DNA from: Isoetes taiwanensis
Taxonomy: Eukaryota; Streptophyta; Lycopodiopsida; Isoetales; Isoetaceae
Assembly: GCA_021234155.1 (NCBI GenBank)
Contig: JAJEKV010000005.1
Span: forward strand, 13,741,449-13,805,448
Reading direction: 5' to 3'
Length of the DNA: 64,000 nucleotides
The position numbers and the translations under genes are program-made. Below the pieces are notes generated by a model. The model was given only the letters and a program-made list of their open reading frames with translations. It did no database searches and was not told the DNA's origin. Shown here in pieces: positions 44,777 through 54,476 of this stretch. How positions within the stretch are numbered: the first letter of the stretch is position 1; each line of letters opens with the position of its first letter.

Positions 44777-46640
44777 GTGTCTGAAGCGAGTCAACAACGG
44801 GGCTTCCCAGTGTCCAAGGAGCATGCTTGTCGCTCATCTTGCATGAATGCTCTAAACAACAAGACCAAACTTGGTAGGCGAGTGCAATCATTGATATCAG
44901 ATTGTGGGATTGACTCTATTCTCATTCTAAATGACTACACCATTCGTATGTTTGCATTACGTGGTAGCTTAATTGAAGCAGCAGCATTTGACGAAAAAGC
45001 TTTACGAGAAAAGTCATTATACCGAATGCACTTATTGGAGCTCATGTCAAGTTTGAGGATGGAAAGATGGCCCTCCAATTATATGGCAAAATGCGGCATG
45101 AAAGTTCAAAACCTGGACATGTTCACGTTCTCATGCATCTTGAAAGCATATAACACGATCATGCCAAAGAGAATGGCGTGCTCATCCATGCACGCTTACT
45201 TGATAGGAGACTCTAGTTTGATGTTGTAGTTGCCAATACCCCCTTGATATGTACGCCAAATCTGGGGAGCATATATGAGGCGCCGAAGAGTTTTTGACAA
45301 ATTGCGGACTCACAATGTGGTTTCATGGAATGCCATAATTGCGGGATATGTTCAAATGGTGAGCCCATTCTAGGCGAGAATGCTATAAGAGTATGGGACA
45401 CCCGGGCATAAAGTCGACAAGTTTACATTTTCCGGCATCTTAAAAGCATGCGCTAGCAATGGTGCTTTGGATCGTAAGCGAGTATATCCATGAAAATATG
45501 ATTGAAAATGGGCTTCAATCAGGCATCATTATTGGAAATACACTTATTGATATGTATGCACGTTCCGTAGTTTAGAGGAGGCGATGAAGTTTTAGACCGC
45601 CTATCGCGAGATATGATAACCTGGAATCACGATCATTCGCGATTTTCTTGAACACAATGACGGATACCTTGGCGCTACAATGTCTTGAGGACATGCTATA
45701 CGAGGGCCTAAGACCCAACCGGTGACCTTCCTAAGTGCCATAAAGGCATGTAGCGGCATAAGCACCATAGAAGAGGGCAGGCGCATTCATGAACAAATTA
45801 TAGGGTATGACCTGCAACTGATGTTGTTGTAAGAAGCACACTTTGTTGATATGTATGCCAAATGTGGAATCTTGAGGAAGCACGGGGGACTTTTGACAAA
45901 TTATCAAGCCAAGATCCGTAGCATGGATCGCAATCATTGGATATTCCCAAAGATGGCGAAAAAGTATTCTTGCTCTCGAGTGTTATCGAACATGCAAGGG
46001 ATCTGAGATGCAGCGGATAAATTCACATTCTCAAGCATTTTAAAAGCTTGTGGTGGCATTTGTTTGATACAACAGGGAAGATGCATCCATGAACAAATCA
46101 TTGACAATGACCTTGAAAATGATGTTGTGGTGGGAAGTGCACTTGTTGACATGTATGCTAAATGTGGAAATTTGGATGAAGCATGCAAAGTCTTCAACAA
46201 TCGCCAAACAGAATGTGGTTTCGAATTCAATGATCATAGGCTATGCACGGTTGGTGAACTGGATTGGCAATCTGATGTCTTGAAGAGACGAGACACAAGG
46301 GGAATAAGACCCAATCATATAACATTCCTTGGTGTCTTTACTTCACTTGGTCATGCTGGATTGGTTGATGAAGGCCTTTGGTACCTTAAAGCGATGATAA
46401 AATACCATGGGATGGTGCCAAACGATATCATGTTGCTTGCATGGTAGATCTTTTGGTCATGCAAACTTTTAGAGAAGCGAAGCTTCTTTGGAAACTTTAG
46501 TTCAAAGTGAAAGTTGTTTATGGATGATCGTGCTTGATGCTTGCAATATGCATGGAAATGTGGAACTAGGTAAAAAATGCTTCGATGAGGTCACTTGTGT
46601 AGATCCATCTTGTCGCAAACCTATGTGCCGATGTCAAATA
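44777..46640 (+). pseudogene. PLS-class pentatricopeptide repeat (PPR) pseudogene
   Basis: Successive PPR phrases lie on the plus strand in shifting frames: DMFTFSCILKA (about 45115), NVVSWNAIIAGYVQM (about 45314), DKFTFSGILKACASNGAL (about 45416), GRRIHEQIIGYDL (about 45778), then an intact run QQGRCIHEQIIDNDLENDVV, SALVDMYAKCGNLDEACKVF, GIRPNHITFLGVFTSLGHAG and LVDEGLWYLKAMIKYHGMVP (46064-46430). A tail with DACNMHGNVELGKK follows near 46540. These are P, L and S motifs of organelle RNA-editing-type PPR proteins. An E/DYW domain was not seen. At least eight frame breaks make it a pseudogene. Confidence 0.88.
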
Positions 46641-47419
46641 TTTATGATAATGCTTACATGATAGAAGATACCTTTAAAGTTAAAAGCCTCAAAAGTATGC
46701 AATGCATATTAGCAGAGCATGAACTTGGTTGATATTTAAGATTAAACTCCAATTGACTTAAAGATAGAAAAAAGCAACATCAATCAATATCTTCTAGGAG
46801 CATCCTCTTGCTTAGGACAAACTAGCAAGAAATGACAAATACGCAATAGAAAAAAACCACAAAGAAATCTTGCAACTTGTCAACATTTCAGCCTTGTGTA
46901 GAGGATCTTAGAACAAGGTTGTCTTTCTCTTTTGTTATTCTAACTTTTTGAAGCGCCTCCAAAAACAATTGCAGAACTCTAAATGGCTATACAACTCGAA
47001 TGATTTCAAAAAGAATTCATTCCATTTCTTGCAAGATGGTTTTATGATACACATGGCAAGGATCCAATTTTCTACCAAAAGAAATAGTGATGGAGGCATT
47101 GAACCTACATGGCACGTAGATCCAAACTGGATGGAGGCAAGAAACTGCTATAAGGGCTTCAAATACAGAAACACTTACCTTACCCAAAATGAATGAAGGA
47201 AACGAATAAACTTGCTTTGAATCCTGCTCCGCCTTTCAGAATAAGATGCCAAAGGACTATGGATTGCCCCACTGCCATGGGCAATGGTGTAACGTTAGCA
47301 CAAGCTCTTGAAACATGAACAAGTTTATGTTCTATGTATTCATGCTATAACGTTGTCTGCTTTATGCAAAGAATATGGCCATAGTATCCTCCCAAAAATA
47401 TTATTATCTTGAGCCAGAA
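46641..47419. other. Spacer upstream of the NPH3 relic
   Basis: No recognised gene. A plus-strand frame at 46948-47196 (82 codons) has no known domain. Confidence 0.4.
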
Positions 47420-47632
47420 AGCAAGGATGTTTGGAAGCAAAGTAGCATCAAAGCAATTTTCCGGTGAAGAAGAAGCATTTGAATGGGCTGTAAGTTTACA
47501 TTCAATCCATCCACAATTTTGATCAAGCCCTAAAACGTGGCAGCCCTAAGATGTGCTGCAGAAGTTTTAGAAATGACAGAGGAGCATGGAATAGAAAATT
47601 TGAAGCAAAGATGTGATATGTATTTGCTTCAT
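47420..47632 (+). pseudogene. NPH3/RPT2-like BTB protein fragment, left part
   Basis: From about 47424 the frame reads KARMFGSKVASKQFSGEEEA then FEWAV, echoing the PGGAEAFELA part of the NPH3-family BTB domain. After a stop and shift, NVAALRCAAEVLEMTEEHGI (47534 on) is a near-exact family signature, continuing ENLKQRCDMYLLH to 47632. There it is cut by a 6.7-kb insertion and resumes at 54378. NPH3/RPT2 proteins are plasma-membrane adaptors in phototropin signalling and substrate adaptors for CUL3. Only the end of the BTB domain is present, so it is a relic even without the insertion. Confidence 0.82.
47630..47632. other. 3-bp target duplication (left)
   Basis: CAT immediately before the element end CACAAGGCATCC. 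The matching CAT stands at 54378-54380. Both complete the same His codon of the NPH3 frame. Confidence 0.85.
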
Positions 47633-47644
47633 CACAAGGCATCC

Positions 47645-48400
47645 AAAAATTTAACCACGATAATAAACCACCGAAAAACCAGTATAGATGTGATTTTTTA
47701 TGGTAAAAAATTTATTCTTAATAAAAACCACACAACATAGTGATTTTCATAATTAGTATGTGGTTATTCATGTTGCTTCTTTGTTATATCGTGGTTTATT
47801 AAAACCAATATTAGTTTATTAAATGGTTTCTAGCATCAAGGGTGATCTTCATGTTGGTTTTTTATGGTATATTAAATTAACACTGGTTTGCAACATGGTT
47901 ATTCAATACCACTTTAAATATGGCATTCTATTGTCACATAGCTTAGAGAAGTTGTAGTTTATAAGGTGGTTTTTTACACCAATTCAAATGCCGTGGTGGT
48001 TATTCATGCTAGTTTTGTATTATCACAAATTATGATATAAAATGGTTGTGGTTTGTAGCATGGTTTTCAGTACTGAGTTAATTATCATGGTAATTATTTA
48101 TAGGTATAAGGTCAGCGGTTATCAATAGTGGTTACTCATAAGGCACCCAAAAAACAATCTGCGTAATTACTATCAGGTGGAGAAGTGGATGAGTGCAAGT
48201 CTCATCACGGGTGGTGTGTGCTGAGAATGAAGTGGGTGAGTGCGAGTCTCATCGTATGTGGTGTGTGCCTGAGTATGAGTTATCATATGTTCTAGGGGGA
48301 TGCTGTCAATGTGATATGACATTAAAACTACTAAATTAAACTAAACCATGATCAAACCACTATAGGTATGGTCTTTTATAATTTTTATTGTTTGTAAAAA
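47645..48400 (+). repeat. Left subterminal repeat zone of the CACTA-like element
   Basis: Dense occurrences of TGGTTATTCATG, GTGGTTTATT, TGGTTTTTTATGGTA and related words, with a second TIR-like word CATAAGGCACCCAAAAAAC at about 48136 in direct orientation. Presumed transposase-binding region. Confidence 0.6.
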
Positions 48401-48518
48401 TATATGTTTTTCTTGAAGAAACTAAAAACTATTACCGTAGAAACAATAGATCAAGTAGTATGTTAGCTTCCAGACATAAAAACCTCAAATCAAATGCACC
48501 ATTCTTGCTACTAACTCC

Positions 48519-48541
48519 TCAATTCAATTCAATTCAATTCT
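48519..48541. repeat. AATTC microsatellite
   Basis: About four and a half copies of AATTC/CAATT in a row. Confidence 0.85.
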
Positions 48542-49159
48542 TCAATTTCTCCTTGAGTGGAGAGAGAATATTTAGCCATATTTTTTATCCAATATTCATC
48601 TTCTACCCGAAGAACAATCTACTTAGTTAAAATATTTACGGCGTGCTTGCTGACGCCATTTTAACAATGTTTCCGGCATTCGCTTTACGCTTGCATCACT
48701 AATGCTCCCTTTAATTGGCTTCATCTCTGCAAAAAAAAGCCAATGGATCATCTTGCAAAGACACAACATCCGCATCAATCATAGAACCATGTAGCCATCA
48801 TGCCGCCCGTGTTACACTTAACCTAAATTAAAATACTTAAAATAGAATATACCCTGCCACCAAAATGAAAATGTCTAAATAGCAATAGGCCACGTTATCT
48901 TTTTTAGCATCTCCATGTGAGATTTTTCTAACAAGTAAAAAAGCAACTTTCGTAAAGGCATCTCTTTGGGTCAAACAACATACGAACAAATCTACCAATA
49001 CACCTCCATAACCATTCACAATCTTATGTAACACCATATGCTTTTCACAATTTTGAAACCTTATTCCTGCATGATGTCGTTCATTGGAGTATGATCTGGA
49101 GTTTGTATATGATGTTGCATGGAGCAGGCGAACTATGCATGGGTTTTTTCTAGATTAAA

Positions 49160-49250
49160 TTTTTGGCCTATCATTTCTCATCTCCATAGGTAAATCCGCT
49201 TCTTTTTTTCATTACCATAGACCTCTTGGTCTGCGGGAAAGATAAAAATG
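49160..49250 (+). mobile_element. LINE A 3'-end fragment (plus orientation)
   Basis: CATAGACCTCTTGGTCTGCG followed by GGAAAGATAAAAATG is a degenerate copy of the hairpin end seen at 25700 and 26950. Confidence 0.55.
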
Positions 49251-49351
49251 AACTCAGTTTCGCCATTGACAAACCACCTCTGCTCTGTTGGAATGAGTTT
49301 AGGTCACTTGCTTTTTATAAGGAATGATTTGCTTCAATGCTCAAAAGATAG

Positions 49352-49405
49352 ATGGATTCATTTTAACGTCCACGGAGACCATATAGGGCCATGGGATGGA
49401 ACTAA
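49352..49405 (-). mobile_element. LINE A 3'-end fragment (minus orientation)
   Basis: ATTTTAACGTCCACGGAGAC then CATATAGGGCCATGGGA is the reverse complement of the LINE A 3' end (TCCC..GGTCTCCGTGGACGATAAAA), facing the plus fragment 100 bp to its left. Confidence 0.6.
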
Positions 49406-50095
49406 GCCAGGGTAAGGGGATGGCACGCCTGGCAGGGCGAGCCATGTCCGAACCCTGGTCCTGCGTGTGCTCTTTACATAGCATAATGTTTCGAATAGAG
49501 GGCATTTCAGGTCGATTATGCCATGGTTTCCTGCTTGATTGCATGATTTTCTTCCTTCTTAGTTTGAGATACACACTGGCTAGATTGTAGGAAATAATTT
49601 GAGCTCGAAATCGTCTGAAATGGCCTCTACCTGAACAAAAGATATGGCAAATTAATTATCACTTTTATGTTCTCATTAATTACGGTTTTGATTAATATAA
49701 CTGTCAATTACTTCCATTGAACTATCCTTGTACTAGAATATAAGGTCACTAATTTCACTCCTAATCCATGTGGATTACTAAATGAAAAGCCCATTATTGA
49801 GTGGAATCCTAGAACTATATACATGTACAGTCTAAGCTAAGGTCATTTCTTATTATATTTTAAAATTGCAGAAAACTTCTCTTTAATGCATAAAAATTTT
49901 TACAAACCAAGACACATACCATAAGATTCATCAATTAATGTCAAATAGTTGGGCCCTTAAGAAGGTAGTAATGTTAGGGATAATGTGACAGAGGAGGCAA
50001 TTTCACCTGGTAAGGGCTTGACGAGCCTGTTAAGACGAGCCAGGTCCGAACCAGCTGAAATGGCCTCCTTTGGCACATTTTCCCACGTAAAGTTC
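49405..50095 (+). repeat. Direct repeat pair around GAGCCAGGTCCGAACC
   Basis: GGGTAAGGGGATGGCACGCC then GGCAGGGCGAGCCATGTCCG (about 49408-49450) and TGGTAAGGGCTTGACGAGCC then GTTAAGACGAGCCAGGTCCG (about 50010-50050) are related. GAAATGGCCTC also recurs (49616 and 50057). Possibly two relics of one small retroelement. Confidence 0.5.
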
Positions 50096-50277
50096 AGGGG
50101 GAGAAAATTTCATACCACATGGCATTGTTATTGACTATAAATTCAAGAGAATATTGCCCATCCCATTTAACGTTGCATACAGAAAAATTATAGGTTTTAA
50201 TCTAGGTCTGTAACACACTTTAACTTCCTCTCCCCTAACTTTACTTAAACTTCCTCCCCTCAATCTTTACATACTAG

Positions 50278-50367
50278 GTAATTCCCACCACTTGGCCATT
50301 GCGCCTGTAAAGGCTTAGCGGCGTCGCCAGGCCTTTACAGGCATAATGCCCAAGTGGTGGGAATTAC
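50278..50367. repeat. Large hairpin with 37-bp arms
   Basis: The left arm GTAATTCCCACCACTTGGCC (50278 on) is mirrored by the right arm ending GGCCAAGTGGTGGGAATTAC-like text at 50367. Arms are 37 bp with about three mismatches around a 16-bp loop. The RNA or single-stranded DNA would fold strongly. The outer words GTAATT/AATTAC are shared with the adjacent inverted-repeat element. Confidence 0.85.
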
Positions 50368-50370
50368 AGG

Positions 50371-50976
50371 ACGTAATGACCAGGAGGCTTAAATTTCCAT
50401 TCCGTGATATCTTCTTGACCACCCATCGCCACTGTTGAATCCCATATTCTGGCATATTGAATCCCTTGTTCTGGTCTATTTAATCCTCTTCCAGTTTTTG
50501 CTCGAGAAATGCTCTGTTGAGCGGATATTTTGCTCGAGAAATGGTCTGTTGAACAGATTAGAAGCTTAAGAAGTGGATTGGTAGGAGAAAAAAACTAGTT
50601 AGATTTTGTGTGTGGTGCGGGGGGATTCAATGGCTTTCTACCTAGAAAGAAAGGGAGAAAAACATAAAAAGGAATCAAATATGTCCTCTGGCACCCAGTG
50701 AAAGAATGGACGGACAAGTCTGACATCCTAGCTTCGCCAAAAAATAACCTGCAAAAGAATGATATGCCGCCATCTCAGCTCCGACGTAAAATTTTTTGGC
50801 TGCCAGAAGAAAAAACAGGGATTGCTAGAACATAGAAATCATCTTGCTCGCATAGCAAGAAAGAATAGGGATGCTAGAATAGGGCAAGTGATGCCGCTCC
50901 GCAACACCCAGAGTGCAGTTACATGCTATAATATGAAGGGAATAATGCCGTAATTTAAGCCTCCTGGGCATTACGT
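50371..50976. mobile_element. MITE-like element with 25-bp inverted repeats
   Basis: ACGTAATGACCAGGAGGCTT (50371) and, in reverse complement from 50976, ACGTAATGCCCAGGAGGCTT match over 25 bp with one mismatch, both continuing AAATT. The 606-bp interior has only a meaningless 64-codon frame. It directly adjoins the hairpin, so the two may be parts of one larger nested foldback structure. Confidence 0.75.
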
Positions 50977-51239
50977 GTAATTTAAGAATGTGGACATGGA
51001 ACACCTTAGAATTTATTAGAAAGAATTGTCTAGGCAGACACCTTTCTTATTTCTTAGAATTTGAAGGAAACGTGCAGAGACATCTTAAAATTTCTTAACT
51101 AAGGGAGATCTTCCATTGCGGGTTAGGCAATCCTATTTATCCCAAGCTAGGAAAAGAGAAAGAATAAAGCAAATAAAGACACTCGTATTTTGATGTGGTG
51201 GGTAGAGTCATACCAGAACCCAAATACGACACTCGTATT

Positions 51240-51490
51240 TTGAGTTTAGGGTTAGGTTACAGAAAGCGGCGACAGCGAGCGAAGCGGCTCTAGCCAAGTC
51301 TCAGGTGAAGCTGCAAGCATTGTGGGGAAGCGGCAGCAGAGTAGCGCAGGTAATCTTTGCTGCAAGACTCGGATCAGTAGATATGGCAATGGCATATATG
51401 GATATGGATTTTCAAGGTTTATGGAGGGCGATTGAGCTAGATGCGAATCCAACTAGAGGCAGCAAGTATTGGAGACGTTTTGGATGCTAG
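51240..51490 (+). other. Exon-like GC-rich patch inside the CACTA-like element
   Basis: GC content and codon-like texture rise here. One open frame reads KSQVKLQALWGSGSRVAQV and ends at an acceptable donor (GCAG|GTAATC near 51347). No family recognised. It could be another captured host fragment. Evidence is compositional only. Confidence 0.25.
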
Positions 51491-51850
51491 CATTGTTTAA
51501 AAGCATCATCTAGCTTGCAGATTGTGCTGCTAGCTAGATGCTGTTTTTATGGAGTGCTGGCATTCTTTTAGTCCAAAAAATGTGGTAGATTCTTGCCATT
51601 GTATGGTAAGACCATTTCGGCATAGCAGGACCATTCCGTGGCAGAAAAAACCAGGTAGTTGCACTTTTTCTAGTTCTCTTTAGTTTAACTGGTAGATTTT
51701 ATGCATTTGGTAAAGGAAAAGGATGCTGCTCACTTTGAATATGACACAAGCAACAACTGATAGTGATGATTTCTAGCATTCTTTGTTTGATATAGACTTA
51801 TGTACTCATCTTTGTTTCAGAACTTATTTTGTACTTATTTCCGGCCTGTT

Positions 51851-52604
51851 CTAGTAGTATATATTGGGTGTAAAGCCCTTCGATACATTCAATAATTCTA
51901 TGGCCTTCTTGTTGAGAGCTATGGACTCAGATAACTGCGAAACATTATTACTAATGTGCCCCTGCAGTCTCAAGTGAAGCCCCTTACTGAAATGATCATC
52001 ATGAGCCTGGGCGGCCAATTTGCTGAGCTCCTCTGCGACTCTTCGAGCTTCTTCATATCTGTAGAACTCAACCAACAAGCGGGCTAGAGTAAAGAGAGCT
52101 TTCCCATAAAGCTGCTTACTTGGTAATCTGCGGGCACATTCGACATGCATTTTGTAGAATTCGATTGCCTCAGAGCAATGACCAAGTTGCCTGTGAAATT
52201 CACCTAAAGAATCACTGACCTCAAGCCTGAGCAAAACTGTTTTGGAGCAATCTATGCTTCTTCGCATCCACTTCATCGAATTTTCTTTGCCCCCATTGTG
52301 GAATGCTACCAAAGATACAAGATATGCAGCCCAGGCGTCCGCGTCTGGATCTGGAGCATTAACTGCCAGGAGCATATTGAAAATGGTATCCAGCAGAGAT
52401 GCATCTGAACCCCGGCCCTCGAATAGCTGCTCAATCTTAATCTGCAGCGAGCTAAATTGTGATCGCAGTGGCTCATCTCCAGATAAAAGTGCGAATGAGT
52501 GACTTTTGAAGCAGCTCCTGATTTCTTCATCCCCTTTCTGGAACACAGACTGACTCCAGAGCAGACAAGCCATTTCCCGTGCACTTTTCAGACTGATCCT
52601 GCCG
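51851..52604 (-). pseudogene. Terminal exon of a TPR-repeat protein, captured
   Basis: On the minus strand the acceptor TTTGTGTTCAG ends at 52605 and an uninterrupted frame of about 250 codons runs to a stop at 51851-51853. It is strongly helical with repeated amphipathic pairs. LGEFHRQLGHCSEAIEFYKM, LYGKALFTLARLLVEFYRYE and HLRLQGHISNNVSQLSESIA are spaced like TPR helices, and DAWAAYLVSLVAFHNGGKEN like an upstream repeat. TPR proteins are protein-interaction scaffolds; the specific family is not recognised. No upstream exon or promoter was found within the transposon, so it is best read as a 3' gene fragment carried by the element. It is still free of stops, which suggests recent capture or some constraint. 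Confidence 0.6.
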
Positions 52605-53559
52605 CTGAACACAAAGAAACTAATGAATCTATGAGGATGAGTTATATAATACATGGGCACCATCTTCGAAATTGTGCATTTGTTCTTATCTGCCGAAATC
52701 TTAATTTTGAAGTGTTTCTGCTTGCAGCTAGACTGTGCCAGGGTTTAGGTGCATAGCGTGCACCACAGATAGTTGGGGGTTTTCCCTAGTAAGGTACGTA
52801 TGATGATTTAGTGTCATGCTTTCTTAAATTTGTGCTAGCAGGAGTTTATGCTTAAGTGTTATATGCTTATAGTTGTAGTAAGATGTAATAGTGTTGTTTC
52901 TTGGCTATGTTGATGTAGGTCTAGGTCTATTAGGACTGCTAGATGTACAACCCTAGATTGGGTGCTGCATATTTATACATAGTTATATTAGATATAACAA
53001 ATGATGTTAAGAGGATACGGAAAATAGTCTGATCTGAAGTTATTTATTGAATTTGACCTTTTTTCCTTTTAACTGTCCTGGCTATAATCATATTAGTATC
53101 ATCTGATTTTATAGATTTTTGTTTTGATGTTCTAATACATGGTGTTTATATCCAGATCAGAAATGTGTCAATGGCTTCCCGAGGTAGATTGGCTCCTCGA
53201 AGTAGAGGGGAACGCAGAGGACAAATGGTTCAAGGACAAATATTGATCTTGGCTGGGTTTGCATAATATTCTGGGCACTAGAATAACTTGCTACTACCAC
53301 TTTCTTACAGCCCAATTGCTGCATGAGATTTATTCCGTTTCCAGTTTTGAAAAATGGTATGCTGTGCAGAGATAATAATAGCATTGTTCTCTATTTCTTT
53401 TCTTATGAATCTCGATCAACGGTTCGTATTATGTTATATCGCTAGACCATGGGGTATGGTTGATTCGAGGTTCGATTCCTTGGCCCCGAAGTGTAGAATC
53501 TGATGTATGTTTCTGTTGTATATACGTTAGATTATGAATGGAATATTATTAATGATTAA

Positions 53560-54377
53560 AAGTACTACATGTAAAAACCACTCAGGCTATGAATTGGAAA
53601 GTATTAATGATTAAACTACTACATGTATAAAAGCCACTACATGTAAAGCTATTAATGCAATGAGTTGTTCACTACATGTAAAGCTATAATGCAATGAGGT
53701 GTTCATAACCTAACTTGTAATGCTTCGACAAAACACTAGTGATTACAAATGGAAGGGTATTTATGATCTATTAAATAAAACACTACATGTAAAGCTATAA
53801 TAGATTGAGGTATTAACAAACCAATTTGGAATGCTTTGGACAACAAAACACTAGTGATTTATAACTTTAACCAGGTCAAAACATTGTTAAAAACTCGTGC
53901 TATCTACTACTAAGCCATTTATGGTTTTGATGCACTAAAGATGAAAGGTTGTGGACTACCAACCAATGGTGGCTTAAGAATTAAACAGGTTAACTTACTA
54001 CAATATTTAATCCTTTAATCATGTAGGTTTATTACTAAGAACCACATTTACAAACCACATTCATGAAGTGTTATGATAAACTATACCTATTAAACATGTT
54101 CTAAAACCACCATATTGAACACCATATACAAACCCACTACATTTAGAATGTCAAAATACCACAATCATAAACCATACATATGAAGTGCTACATTAAACTC
54201 TACCTATTAAGCATATTAAAAAGCCACTTTAGAGAATACCGTATCCAAACCACATACTGAAGCCATATATGGTTTTTAATGATATCAACCCACTTACATG
54301 TATTGGTTTTGTAGAATGGTTTTTTGATCATAACCATGGGAAAAACCATATAGTGTTCTAATTTTGGGTGCCTTGTG
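53560..54377 (+). repeat. Right subterminal repeat zone of the CACTA-like element
   Basis: CACTACATGTAAAGCTATAA recurs three or four times between 53620 and 53800, and AACACTAGTGATT twice. From 53880 on, AACCAC/ACCATAT words recur up to the TIR. Mirror counterpart of 47645-48400. Confidence 0.65.
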
Positions 54378-54476
54378 CATGTGGTGCTGCAGAGTTGGGT
54401 AGATACCATTCTAGTTCTTCAGAAATGTGACCAACTAGTATTACCAAAGCACGAATTGGCTCTTTTTTACCACTAG
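54378..54476 (+). pseudogene. NPH3/RPT2-like fragment, right part
   Basis: Directly after the transposon the frame reads HVVLQSWVDTILVLQKCDQL then VLPKHELALFYH and a TAG at 54474-54476. This matches the NPH3-family linker (VVLQSWKDSIKVLQ-like) that follows the BTB signature, and it continues the left part (ending MYLLH at 47632) in phase. The large NPH3 domain that should follow is absent. Confidence 0.82.

Larger units (their letters stand above)
47633..54377. mobile_element. CACTA-like DNA transposon, 6.7 kb, non-autonomous, carrying gene fragments
   Basis: The left end reads CACAAGGCATCCAAAAATTT; the right end in reverse complement reads CACAAGGCACCCAAAATTAG. The flanks are CAT on both sides, and the interrupted NPH3 reading frame continues in phase across the insertion. 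Subterminal zones are mirror images: the left 0.75 kb is crowded with TGGTT/TTGGTTT motifs, and the right 0.8 kb (53560-54377) with AACCA/AAACCAC motifs. Three-base duplications, CAC-starting TIRs and repetitive subterminal zones fit the CACTA superfamily. No transposase was found inside. The interior carries a TPR terminal exon (51851-52604), LINE ends and smaller inverted-repeat elements, so it is probably a gene-capturing non-autonomous derivative. Confidence 0.85.

Noticed and set aside
48130-48160. Second TIR-like word AAGGCACCCAAAA inside the CACTA-like element
   Set aside because: It is in direct, not inverted, orientation to the left end and lacks a matching CAT duplication, so it is not taken as an element boundary.
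53400-53530. tRNA-like or SINE-like B box GGTTCGATTCC near 53472
   Set aside because: The A-box-like word lies only about 17 bp upstream, too close for a tRNA. No cloverleaf arms could be paired and no SINE tail was evident.
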